Shown here: piece after piece, positions 1 through 8,600 of the stretch
Layout of the letters: each line of letters opens with the position of its first letter
Numbering within the stretch: position 1 is the first letter of the stretch
Assembly (NCBI GenBank): GCA_965267485.1
Contig: OZ254080.1
Span: 558,001-622,000 of the forward strand
Direction of reading: 5' to 3'
Source: JANQJA01 sp965267485
Lineage (GTDB): Bacteria; Pseudomonadota; Gammaproteobacteria; Pseudomonadales; Azotimanducaceae
DNA: 64,000 bases
The notes under the pieces: generated by a model
Databases searched by the model: none
Seen by the model: the letters and a program-made list of their open reading frames with translations, nothing else
What the model was told of the DNA's origin: nothing
Made by a program: the position numbers and the translations under genes

Positions 1-324
1 CACGCAGGCACCCTCGCAGGGTGCCGGGCAGACACGCCCTGTGAACTCGGGGAAGTTGTTGGTCTTGTGGAGTTTGACCAGCGCGTCTTCCCAGCGCCCG
101 TGATAGACGAGATCGTTCCACTCGGGAATGAGGTTGTGAATCGGGCAGCCGTTGTTGGACTGGCAGAACGGCACCCCGCAATCCATACAGCGCGCGCCCT
201 GGGTCGACAGGTGTGTCTCGTCGTGCTCCGTATAGATTTCCTTGTAGTCGAGAATGCGTACCGCTTCGTCGCGATACGGCTCGGTCTTCCGAGGAAATTC
301 CTTGAATCCGGTAGGCTTGCCCAT
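1..324 (-). CDS. gltD: Glutamate synthase small subunit GltD, N-terminal part (runs off window)
   Basis: The first 108 residues of the NADPH-dependent glutamate synthase beta chain are present, starting with MGKPTGFKEF. The beta chain oxidises NADPH through FAD and passes electrons via iron-sulfur clusters to GltB. The cysteine-rich cluster region is visible: C46, C49, C54 and C60 (CMDCGVPFC followed by GCPIHN), then C99, C103 and C107 (VCPAPCEGAC). The gene starts 21 bp after the gltB stop, so it is the distal gene of a gltBD operon. The remaining three quarters, including the FAD and NADPH domains, lie outside the window. Confidence 0.95.
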   Translation of the reverse strand, partial: MGKPTGFKEFPRKTEPYRDEAVRILDYKEIYTEHDETHLSTQGARCMDCGVPFCQSNNGCPIHNLIPEWNDLVYHGRWEDALVKLHKTNNFPEFTGRVCPAPCEGACV

Positions 325-345
325 AGTGATTCCTAACAGCTTTGA

Positions 346-3300
346 TCAGGCGATTGCGCTGACTTTTTCTTCTTGCGTCATCTGCTCGAGAACGCGTTTG
401 TAGTCGGTCGGCATGACCTTCACGAACCGGCCCAGTTCGGTCTCCCAGTTCTCGAGGATCGAGGCGGCGACCGTTGAGCCGGTGTACTCGAGATGGTTGG
501 TGATCAGGTGCTTCAGCTCGCTGATATCGCCCTCGTCGACGACCTCCTCCAGTTCAAACGTCTCTTTGTTGCACTGGCGCTCGAACGTGCCGTTCCGGTC
601 CCAGACGTAGGCGATACCGCCACTCATGCCAGCGCCGAAGTTGCGACCCACCTCGCCGAGAATGACTGCGCGGCCGCCGGTCATGTACTCACAGCCGTGG
701 TCGCCGATGCCTTCGACCACCGCGCTGGCGCCGCTGTTGCGCACGCAGAAACGCTCGGCCGCAATACCGCGGAAGTAGGCTTCGCCCTTGATGGCACCGT
801 ACAGGCAGACGTTGCCCACGAGGATATTTTCCTCGGGCTTGAAGCTGCTGTTCGCAGGTGGATAAACGACGATCCTGCCGCCTGACAAGCCCTTGCCCAC
901 GTAGTCGTTCGCATCGCCTTCGACGGCAATCGTGATGCCTCTGGCGAGCCATGCGCCGAGGCTCTGGCCGGCGCTGCCGTTCAGCTTGATGCGGATTGTG
1001 TCATCTGGCAGGTGCTCACCGCGAGTCGCCTTGTTGACCTCATGGGAGAGCATCGTGCCTACAACGCGATTGATATTCAGAATCGGCAGTTCGATGTCGA
1101 CCTGCTTGCCCTCGGTCAGGGCCGGCTGGGCCAGACGGATGATTTCCTGGTCGAGCGCGTGCTCGAGGCCATGGTCCTGGTCGATCGTGCGATACACCTC
1201 GGTGTTGTCGTACACGATCTCGGCGGGCTTCAGAATGTGCGAAAGATCGAGCCCGGAGGACTTCCAGTGCTGGATCGCCTTGTTCATCTCGAGCACATCA
1301 GTGCGGCCAACCATTTCGTTCAGGGTGCGGAAACCAAGCTGGGCCATGATCTGGCGCAGTTCTTCAGCCACCATGAAGAAGTAGTTCACGACGTGTTCGG
1401 GCTTGCCCTTGAACTTCTTGCGCAGTTCCTCGTCCTGGGTCGCGATACCGACCGGGCAGGTATTGAGATGACACTTGCGCATCATGATGCAACCGAGCGT
1501 GATGAGTGGAGCGGTTGCAAAGCCGAATTCCTCGGCGCCCAGCAGCGTCGCGATGGCGACATCGCGGCCTGTCTTGAGCTGACCGTCGGTCTGCAGGTAG
1601 ACGCGCGAACGCAGGTTGTTCATCACCAGCGTCTGGTGCGTTTCGGCAAGGCCGAGTTCCCAGGGCAGGCCCGCGTGCTTGATCGACGTCAGCGGCGAAG
1701 CTCCCGTGCCCCCGTCGTGTCCCGCGATGACCAGGTGATCGGTCTTTGCCTTGGTGACGCCGGCCGCGATGGTGCCCACGCCGACCTCGGCGCCGAGCTT
1801 CACGGACACGCGGGCGTTCGGGTTCGCGTTCTTGAGGTCGTGAATGAGCTGCGCGATATCCTCGATCGAGTAGATGTCGTGATGCGGGGGCGGGCTGATC
1901 AGCCCGACGCCCGGGGTCGAGTGACGGATGCGTGCGATGTTGCGGTCGACCTTGCCGCCGGGCAACTCGCCGCCCTCACCGGGCTTGGCGCCCTGAACGA
2001 TCTTGATCTGGAGTTCATCGGCGTTGGTCAGGTAGTCGATCGTGACACCGAAACGGCCCGATGCGACCTGCTTGATCGCTGATCGCTTGGAGTCTCCGTT
2101 CGGTTCAGGTGTCCAGCGATTCGGATCTTCACCGCCTTCGCCGGTATTTGACTTGCCGCCGAGACGGTTCATGGCGATGGCGAGCGTCTCGTGGCTCTCG
2201 ATGGAAATCGACCCGAGGCTCATCGCGCCGGTGCAGAAGCGCTTGACGATCTCCTTCGCCGGCTCGACCTCCTCGATCGGCACCGGGCCACCATTGACGC
2301 CTTCCTTGAAGGTCAGCAGTCCCCGGAACGTGCAGCGCCTTGTTGTCTCTTCGTTCGTGTGTTTCGCGAAGGCCCAGTAGGCGTCTTCGCTGCCGGTGCG
2401 TGCAGCGACCTGCAGGTTGGCAATTGCGGTCGGATCCCACATGTGGGCATCGCCGTTCTTGCGCCAGTGGAAATCGCCGGGATTGTTCAGTACCGGAATC
2501 AGGTTTTTCGCACGGGTCGGGTAGCCCTGCTCGTGACGCTGCAGCATCTCGTCGAAGAGGATGTCGAAGTTGACACCCTCGACGCGGCTTGTCGTACCGA
2601 CGAAGCAGCGGTCGATGATCTCTTTCGCCAGGCCAACGGCCTCGAAGATCTGCGCCCCTTTGTAGGACTGCAGCGTCGAAATTCCCATCTTGGCCATGAC
2701 CTTCAGCATGCCCTTGGCAACGCCTTTCTTGTAGGCGTCGACAATCGACTGGTCAGTGGGATACGACTCGGCCGAAAGCTGGCCGTCGATCTTGGCCTGC
2801 CACAGTGCTTCGAAGGCGAGATACGGGTTGATCGCGTCGGCACCAAATCCGGTCAGCAGGCAGTGATGGTGTACCTCTCGCGCCTCGCCCGACTCGAGAA
2901 TGAGCCCGACGCGGGTGCGTGCACGATTCTTGACGAGGTGGTGGTGCACGGCGCCACAGGCGATGAGTGACGAAATCGGCATTCGCGTGGCCGAAATGGC
3001 GCGATCACTCAGGATCAGCAGTTGATAGCCGTCTTCGATCGCCTGGCTCGCTTCTGCGCAGATGCGATCGAGCGCACGCTGCAGACCGTTGCCGGACGAG
3101 TCCTCTGCCTTGTCGAATGTGATATCAATGGTCGCTGCGCGCCAGCCCCGATGGTCCATGTGCTTCAGACTGGCCAGTTCCTCGTTCGAGAGAATCGGGT
3201 GCGGCAGCTTCAGGCGGTGGACGTGTTCCTCGGTGGTTTCCAGCAGGTTGCCCTCTGGCCCGATGAAGCACTCCAGCGACATCACGACTTCCTCACGAAT

Positions 3301-4947
3301 CGAGTCGATCGCGGGGTTGGTGATCTGGGCGAAGAGCTGCTTGAAGTAGTCGTAGATCATCCGCGACTTTTCGGACAGGCATGCCAGTGCGGCGTCGTTG
3401 CCCATAGAGCCGAGCGGATCGCGAGCCTCGGTCACCATTGGCAGCAGCATGAAGTGCATGGTTTCGACCGTATAGCCGAAGGCCTGCATGCGCGGAATCA
3501 GCGTATCGGGTTCGAACCCGTGATCGTCCTTCTGGCGCGGAATCTCGTCGAGCGTGATCTTCTGGTTCTTCAGCCACTCAGCGTAGGGGCGGCGGCTTGC
3601 GAACTCCTGCTTGAGTTCCTCGTCCGGAATCAGGCGGCCCTTCTCGAAATCGATCAGGAACATGCGGCCAGGCTGCAGGCGGCCCTTGATCGCGACGTTC
3701 GCCGGGTCGACGGGCAGAACGCCAACTTCGGAGGCCATGATGACCTTGTCGTCATGTGTCACGTAATAGCGGCTCGGGCGCAGGCCATTGCGGTCGAGCA
3801 CGGCGCCGATGTAGTGGCCGTCGGTGAACGCGATGGATGCCGGGCCGTCCCATGGCTCCATCAGCGCAGAGTTGTATTCGTAGAACGCGCGCTTGTTCTC
3901 GGCCATGTTCCTGTCGGACTGCCATGCCTCGGGAATCATCATCATGATGGCTTCCTGCAGGGTGCGTCCGGTCATGAGCAGGAACTCGAGGACGTTGTCG
4001 AACGTGCCGGAGTCGGAGAAATCCGGCTCGACGATCGGGAAGAGCTTGGAGAGATCGTCGCCGAACAGTTCTGACTCGACGACGCCCTGGCGGGCGGTCA
4101 TCCAGTTCTTGTTGCCCATCAGCGTATTGATCTCGCCGTTGTGGCTCATGAACCGGTTGGGCTGCGCGCGGTCCCACGACGGGAACGTGTTCGTGGAGAA
4201 CCGTGAGTGCACCATCGCGAGATGCGTCTCGTACGCCGTGTCAGCCAGATCCCGATAAAACGGGAACAGCTGGCTCGGGGTCAGCATGCCCTTGTAGACG
4301 ATAACCTTGGTGGACAGGCTGCACACGTAGAGCATGCTGGCCTGTTTCAGACCGCTGTCACGTCGCAGTGTTTCGGTAAGGCGACGCCGGATCACGTAGA
4401 GCTTGCGCTCGAATGCCTCGCCCTCGGCGCTCTCAGCGCCAACGAACAACTGTTCGATCACGGGCATGCAGGCAGCGGCGGCGGGGCCGACATCGGCACC
4501 CTTCGGGTCAATGGGTACCTCGCGCCAGGTCAGGAACTCCTGCCCTTCTTCGGCGATGATCCGCTCGATCGTCTCCTTGCAGAACTGTCGCTCTTTCTCG
4601 TCCTGCGGCAGAAACACGTTGCCGACGGCATAGTTGCCGGGTTCCGGGAGCTCGACAGAGAGTTCGCCGGCGAGCTTACGGAAAAACGGGTGTGGAAGCG
4701 CGGTCAGGATACCGGCGCCGTCGCCGGTGTTCTTCTCGAAGCCGCAGCCGCCGCGGTGGTCCATTCGCGAGTTGATATGGTACGCGTCCAGCATGATCTG
4801 GTGGCTGGGCTTGCCCTTGATGTGCGCGACGAAGCCGACGCCGCAGGCGTCTTTCTCCATCGCGGGGTCGTAGAGTCCGCTGTTGGTCGGACGCGTAACT
4901 GGAAAGCGGCCGGATTCCCCGGCGGGCATATTTGTGTGATCGCTCAT
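346..4947 (-). CDS. gltB: Glutamate synthase large subunit GltB
   Basis: This is the alpha chain of glutamate synthase, which makes two glutamates from glutamine and 2-oxoglutarate. The roughly 1533-residue length fits the bacterial family. In order there is a short propeptide, an N-terminal glutamine amidotransferase domain whose nucleophile Cys sits in DACGVGF about 35 residues in, a central domain, the FMN/2-oxoglutarate synthase barrel with the 3Fe-4S motif CIMMRKCHLNTCPVG near residue 1155, and the C-terminal glycine-rich beta-helix. I prefer ATG at 4947 because AGG at 4954-4956 is suitably spaced; GTG at 4953 is the alternative. The propeptide is expected to be cleaved, so the choice does not affect the mature enzyme. 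Transcribed with gltD. Confidence 0.97.
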   Translation of the reverse strand: MSDHTNMPAGESGRFPVTRPTNSGLYDPAMEKDACGVGFVAHIKGKPSHQIMLDAYHINSRMDHRGGCGFEKNTGDGAGILTALPHPFFRKLAGELSVELPEPGNYAVGNVFLPQDEKERQFCKETIERIIAEEGQEFLTWREVPIDPKGADVGPAAAACMPVIEQLFVGAESAEGEAFERKLYVIRRRLTETLRRDSGLKQASMLYVCSLSTKVIVYKGMLTPSQLFPFYRDLADTAYETHLAMVHSRFSTNTFPSWDRAQPNRFMSHNGEINTLMGNKNWMTARQGVVESELFGDDLSKLFPIVEPDFSDSGTFDNVLEFLLMTGRTLQEAIMMMIPEAWQSDRNMAENKRAFYEYNSALMEPWDGPASIAFTDGHYIGAVLDRNGLRPSRYYVTHDDKVIMASEVGVLPVDPANVAIKGRLQPGRMFLIDFEKGRLIPDEELKQEFASRRPYAEWLKNQKITLDEIPRQKDDHGFEPDTLIPRMQAFGYTVETMHFMLLPMVTEARDPLGSMGNDAALACLSEKSRMIYDYFKQLFAQITNPAIDSIREEVVMSLECFIGPEGNLLETTEEHVHRLKLPHPILSNEELASLKHMDHRGWRAATIDITFDKAEDSSGNGLQRALDRICAEASQAIEDGYQLLILSDRAISATRMPISSLIACGAVHHHLVKNRARTRVGLILESGEAREVHHHCLLTGFGADAINPYLAFEALWQAKIDGQLSAESYPTDQSIVDAYKKGVAKGMLKVMAKMGISTLQSYKGAQIFEAVGLAKEIIDRCFVGTTSRVEGVNFDILFDEMLQRHEQGYPTRAKNLIPVLNNPGDFHWRKNGDAHMWDPTAIANLQVAARTGSEDAYWAFAKHTNEETTRRCTFRGLLTFKEGVNGGPVPIEEVEPAKEIVKRFCTGAMSLGSISIESHETLAIAMNRLGGKSNTGEGGEDPNRWTPEPNGDSKRSAIKQVASGRFGVTIDYLTNADELQIKIVQGAKPGEGGELPGGKVDRNIARIRHSTPGVGLISPPPHHDIYSIEDIAQLIHDLKNANPNARVSVKLGAEVGVGTIAAGVTKAKTDHLVIAGHDGGTGASPLTSIKHAGLPWELGLAETHQTLVMNNLRSRVYLQTDGQLKTGRDVAIATLLGAEEFGFATAPLITLGCIMMRKCHLNTCPVGIATQDEELRKKFKGKPEHVVNYFFMVAEELRQIMAQLGFRTLNEMVGRTDVLEMNKAIQHWKSSGLDLSHILKPAEIVYDNTEVYRTIDQDHGLEHALDQEIIRLAQPALTEGKQVDIELPILNINRVVGTMLSHEVNKATRGEHLPDDTIRIKLNGSAGQSLGAWLARGITIAVEGDANDYVGKGLSGGRIVVYPPANSSFKPEENILVGNVCLYGAIKGEAYFRGIAAERFCVRNSGASAVVEGIGDHGCEYMTGGRAVILGEVGRNFGAGMSGGIAYVWDRNGTFERQCNKETFELEEVVDEGDISELKHLITNHLEYTGSTVAASILENWETELGRFVKVMPTDYKRVLEQMTQEEKVSAIA

Positions 4948-4953
4948 ATCCAC

Positions 4954-5321
4954 CTGCTGTTCGCAGCCGTCTGAAAGAGCCAGACGAAGCCATGGTTTCC
5001 GAACGTCGTCGGCTCGGCTCCCGACCAGACGTTCCCGAGGGGACGCCGCATCGTGCGCAGCGAATCCCGACTGCCGCTGCCCCTCCGACAGCGGTCGATT
5101 CCCATACTCTTGTGGAGCACGCCCGGTAACGAAGCAGGCAGGGTAAAGCCGACTCTCAGGCGGGCGGCAAACAATATCATTCGCGGGTAGAAAGTCAACA
5201 CTATAGGCACGGACCGCGCCGATTTCTCGGTTTGTAAACGGCTGATTTAATTAGGCTTTTGTACAATGGAGATTTGCTGGAGGTTTGATTCGGACCCTGA
5301 ATCGGGTGCCGGTGCCGGACC
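4954..5321. other. Intergenic region: gltB promoter and long 5' leader
   Basis: This 368-bp stretch between the gltB start and the stop of the upstream ATPase gene carries no convincing protein gene. On the minus strand it contains a good promoter (separate entry) about 210 nt from the gltB start. That leaves a long untranslated leader holding an arginine-rich upstream ORF (4944-5105) whose TGA overlaps the gltB ATG. I recognise no known riboswitch. Confidence 0.5.
5171..5198 (-). promoter_or_regulatory. Probable sigma-70 promoter of gltBD
   Basis: Read on the minus strand, TTGACT (5193-5198) and TATTGT (5171-5176) are separated by 16 bp. This is close to the sigma-70 consensus and correctly oriented for gltB. 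Transcription would begin near 5164 and give a leader of about 210 nt. Confidence 0.6.
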
Positions 5322-6116
5322 TTATTGCAGGTGCCTGAGAAAGCTGGCGGGATCGTTCAGAAAGGCCCGGGTGACGGAGACATGCTCGGTGTCTTCCCAG
5401 GCAATCTCCCGGATGTCGAGCTCGAAGTTGAGCAGTCGGGCACCGGGCAGTGCCATGAGGATGGGTGAGTGCGTTGCGATGATGAACTGGGCGTTCTCGC
5501 GGACGGCGTCCATAATCAGTGCCAGCAACGAAAGCTGGTGGATGGGCGACAGCGGTGTCTCCGGCTCGTCAAGCAGATACAGGCCGTCGGGGTGAAGACG
5601 CTCGCGCAGCGTGTGCAGGAACCACTCGCCGTGAGAACGTGCGTCAGGATCATCGCCGTAGCGTGATGTCAGGGCGGCACGCTGGCCACGAACCGCGCCC
5701 TGTGCGAGTTGCTTGCCATATCCGTCGAGCGTTTCCTCGAAGTGTCTGTCCATGTCGTCAAGATCCGCCAGACTGGCGGAGACCCGGCGCGTGAAGCCGA
5801 TCGCGTCCTCGGCGCGAAAGAAGAGTCGCCGCCTGGGCGCCCGTCCACGCGAGAACCGTAGGTGTGCGGCCAACTGCCTTGCCGCCTCCAGTGAGGGATC
5901 CGTTGCCGCATCGCTTTGTCCGATTGCGGGGCACTTCATGCCGACTGCGATTGATTCCAGGAGCGTCGATTTGCCACTGCCGTTCTCACCGATGAAAAAG
6001 GTCACGGGGCTGTCGAAGGTCAGCGACTCGAATGATTCGATCACCGGCACATCGAAGGGAAAGCCGGCAGGGATGGCATCGGTGTCCCTGAAGGCGATTG
6101 ATCTGAGGTAGGTCAT
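5322..6116 (-). CDS. AAA-type ATPase of the SMC/RecF-like family (COG3910-like)
   Basis: This is a single-domain ATPase of 264 residues. Walker A (GENGSGKS) lies near residue 45, the Walker B/D-loop is LYLLDEPETPLSP, and the switch histidine is in ATHSPIL, as in compact predicted ATPases related to the heads of RecF and SMC proteins. No coiled-coil arm or nuclease domain is present. The biological role of this family is unclear. It stands alone, divergent from mdh across about 107 bp, with a long gap to gltB. The ATPase fold assignment is firm; the function is unknown. Confidence 0.85.
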   Translation of the reverse strand: MTYLRSIAFRDTDAIPAGFPFDVPVIESFESLTFDSPVTFFIGENGSGKSTLLESIAVGMKCPAIGQSDAATDPSLEAARQLAAHLRFSRGRAPRRRLFFRAEDAIGFTRRVSASLADLDDMDRHFEETLDGYGKQLAQGAVRGQRAALTSRYGDDPDARSHGEWFLHTLRERLHPDGLYLLDEPETPLSPIHQLSLLALIMDAVRENAQFIIATHSPILMALPGARLLNFELDIREIAWEDTEHVSVTRAFLNDPASFLRHLQ

Positions 6117-6175
6117 TGTCGGCTCCTTCGGTCAGGATAACCGATCTCATTGACCACAACATTTGCCCACCGTAC

Positions 6176-6184
6176 TGGTATAAT
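6176..6184 (+). promoter_or_regulatory. Extended -10 promoter of mdh
   Basis: TGGTATAAT is a perfect extended -10 element (TG at 6176-6177, TATAAT at 6179-6184), 39 bp before the mdh start. No good -35 hexamer is present at 17 bp, which is usual for extended -10 promoters. Confidence 0.6.
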
Positions 6185-6223
6185 CGCCGCCCTCAATTTT
6201 GAAGCTAACCGCGAGGAACACGA

Positions 6224-7201
6224 ATGAAAGATCCGGTACGCGTGGCGGTCACCGGGGCCGCCGGTCAGATCAGCTACTCCCTGTTGTTTCGAATCGCCTC
6301 TGGCCAGATGCTGGGTCCGGATCAACCGGTCATCCTCCAACTGCTTGAGATTCCGCCAGCGATGGAAGCCCTTGGCGGGGTTGTCATGGAACTCGATGAC
6401 TGTGCGTTCCCGCTGGTCAGCAACATCATCGCGACGGACGATCCCAACGTCGCGTTCAAGGACGTGTCTTACGCACTGCTGGTCGGATCGAGGCCGCGCG
6501 GCCCGGGCATGGAGCGCAAGGATCTGCTCGAAGCCAATGCCCAGATCTTCTCGGTTCAGGGCAAGGCGCTGAACGATCACGCCGCCCGCGACGTGAAGGT
6601 GCTGGTCGTCGGCAACCCGGCGAATACGAACTGTCTGATCGCCCAGCGCAACGCGCCGGATCTTGACCCGCGCCAGTTCACGGCCATGACGAGGCTCGAC
6701 CATAACCGTGCCGTTACCCAGCTCGCCCAGAAGACCGGCAAGCACGTGACCGACGTCACCGGGCTCGCGATCTGGGGCAACCATTCAGCGACGCAGTATC
6801 CCGATATCCATCACGCGACCGTCGATGGCAAGAACGCCATGGAACTCGTTGACCAGAAGTGGGTCGAGAGCGACTTCATCCCCACGGTTCAGCAGCGGGG
6901 CGCCGCGATCATCAAGGCGCGAGGTCTCTCCAGTGCAGCATCGGCGGCCAACGCGGCGATTGAACACATGCACGACTGGGCGCTCGGCACGAACGGTGAG
7001 GTCGTGAGCATGGCGGTCTATTCCGACGGCAGCTACGACATCGAAGCGGGTCTGATCTACTCGTTCCCGTGCACCTGCGCGGATGGCGACTGGACAATCG
7101 TCCAGGGCCTCGAGGTCAACGAGTTCTCGCGCGGCAAGATGACCGATACCGAGACGGAACTCCGGGAAGAACGCGACGCTGTCGCAGCGCTCCTGCCCTA
7201 G
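6224..7201 (+). CDS. mdh: NAD-dependent malate dehydrogenase
   Basis: The TCA-cycle enzyme interconverting malate and oxaloacetate, 325 residues, of the cytosolic-type subgroup of the LDH/MDH superfamily. The dinucleotide-binding glycines are in VTGAAGQI (residues 10-17). The mobile-loop arginines are in GSRPRGPGMERKD, the substrate region includes NPANTN and TRLDHNRA, and the catalytic histidine is in IWGNHSATQYPD near residue 187. It has its own extended -10 promoter. Its stop overlaps the stop of the convergent ManA-like gene by 4 bp with no terminator between them, so antisense transcription at both 3' ends is likely. Confidence 0.97.
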   Translation: MKDPVRVAVTGAAGQISYSLLFRIASGQMLGPDQPVILQLLEIPPAMEALGGVVMELDDCAFPLVSNIIATDDPNVAFKDVSYALLVGSRPRGPGMERKDLLEANAQIFSVQGKALNDHAARDVKVLVVGNPANTNCLIAQRNAPDLDPRQFTAMTRLDHNRAVTQLAQKTGKHVTDVTGLAIWGNHSATQYPDIHHATVDGKNAMELVDQKWVESDFIPTVQQRGAAIIKARGLSSAASAANAAIEHMHDWALGTNGEVVSMAVYSDGSYDIEAGLIYSFPCTCADGDWTIVQGLEVNEFSRGKMTDTETELREERDAVAALLP

Positions 7202-8517
7202 GCGGCCTCTTCCTGGTCTTTCGGCCGGGCGACGAGCAGGCATCCCTCGCTCGCCGCCCGGACGTCTACCGCCGGCAGTGACGCCGGCAGCAAAACCGCC
7301 TGCTCCGGCGCCAGATCCTCTGGGCCGATACTGATATCACCGAAGACCGCAATCGCGATGGCATATCTCTCCTGCGTGTTGAGTCGCCAGGTTGCACCGG
7401 ACGCCAGGGAAAGACGGTGGACCGTGAATTGCGGAAAGTCAGCGGCCATTTCGATACGCCAGCCATCCCCCTGATCGACGACCGGGAGTGACTCATCAAG
7501 GCGCGCGTCCCAGTTCACCCGGCTCAGCGCCTCGGCGGTATCCCAGTGATCCTGGGTCAGCACCTTCTGACTGAACGACAGTATGTATCGCTCATAGTGA
7601 GGTGTCTGGAACTCGATGACCCGGACGCCGTGTTGCAGTGAGTGTGGCGTGAGCGGCGGCACGCGAACGACGTCACCGACGGCAAGGGGCTCCAGCTTGC
7701 TGAAGCCTTCCATCGCCTCCCGCAGGCGCGTTTCCTCCGCGCGCAATTCGTCGTCGAGTTCTGCGAGCCATGCCTCCAGTTGCCGTGGGCGAACGACCTC
7801 GTCGGTCGCGATCCCGTCTCGTTCGCGCATCTCGTCCAGGCGGGCATCGATGGCTTGCCGGACGGCCCGATACTCCCGGACCGTATCGAGGTAGGCAGCG
7901 GCGAATGCATCGTGTGACCCGTAGGCGTCGAGCCGCGCGGGATCGAACCCGAACCGGATCGCACCCTTGCCATAGGGCCAGGCGCGGCTGTCGATATCGG
8001 TGACGATGTAGACCTCGATCTTTTCCTCGTGCATCTCGAAGTAAAGGTCACCGTAGATGGCATCCGGCAGCGGGTCGAGAATCTTGAGGAGGACCGGCGC
8101 CTTCTCGTTGCCGCCAAGCAGACGGGGCCCCGCAAGTGTGATCAGCCAGGGCATCGGCGTGCCACCCAACCGGCAGACCCCGCGGGATTCGATGCCGGTA
8201 TACCAGACTTCGGCCCCCCACGGTTTGTCGATACGAACGGTCGATAGCGGCAGCGGCGCATCAAGGTTGACAGGCGGGTAGTGGAACGCGCCTTCGGCGA
8301 GCGTGCTCGCGCCGGCCAGCGCATGGTCGAGGCGCGATGCATCGTCATCGAGTACGACGACGAGATGACCGTTCTGACGCTCGGCGGCGGCATGGATCTC
8401 CTGCTCTGGCGCACCGGCTTCGTACCATGCTGTGTGCCTGAACGAGAACCGCTTGCGGTCGCCGGGCGTGAGCCCTGCGCCGGCGCCGAGGATGGAGTCT
8501 GCCAACGAGTTGCCCAT
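7198..8517 (-). CDS. Class I mannose-6-phosphate isomerase-like cupin protein
   Basis: The 439-residue protein resembles type I phosphomannose isomerases in its core: KPWGAEVWYTG, LLKILDPLPDAIYG followed by YFEMHEEKIEVYIV, and the C-terminal PHSLQHGVRVIEFQTPHYERY cupin strand. The exact QxH zinc ligands of E. coli ManA are not obvious, and an unusual helical charged insert (about residues 215-270) splits the domain. It could be a true isomerase or a related sugar-binding cupin. No sugar-nucleotide genes lie nearby to decide. It is convergent with mdh. Confidence 0.7.
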   Translation of the reverse strand: MGNSLADSILGAGAGLTPGDRKRFSFRHTAWYEAGAPEQEIHAAAERQNGHLVVVLDDDASRLDHALAGASTLAEGAFHYPPVNLDAPLPLSTVRIDKPWGAEVWYTGIESRGVCRLGGTPMPWLITLAGPRLLGGNEKAPVLLKILDPLPDAIYGDLYFEMHEEKIEVYIVTDIDSRAWPYGKGAIRFGFDPARLDAYGSHDAFAAAYLDTVREYRAVRQAIDARLDEMRERDGIATDEVVRPRQLEAWLAELDDELRAEETRLREAMEGFSKLEPLAVGDVVRVPPLTPHSLQHGVRVIEFQTPHYERYILSFSQKVLTQDHWDTAEALSRVNWDARLDESLPVVDQGDGWRIEMAADFPQFTVHRLSLASGATWRLNTQERYAIAIAVFGDISIGPEDLAPEQAVLLPASLPAVDVRAASEGCLLVARPKDQEEAA

Positions 8518-8600
8518 GGTGCCATTCTACTGGTTCGCAGCGACCGATATCACGTCCGATTGTGGCTAGTCTTTTTTCGTCGCGGGTCTAACATGGCGAT

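Noticed and set aside
1012..2082. Long plus-strand open frame (356 codons) opposite gltB
   Set aside because: It is a GC-rich antisense shadow of gltB with no family motifs; several similar frames (3022-4074, 4207-4974) exist for the same reason.
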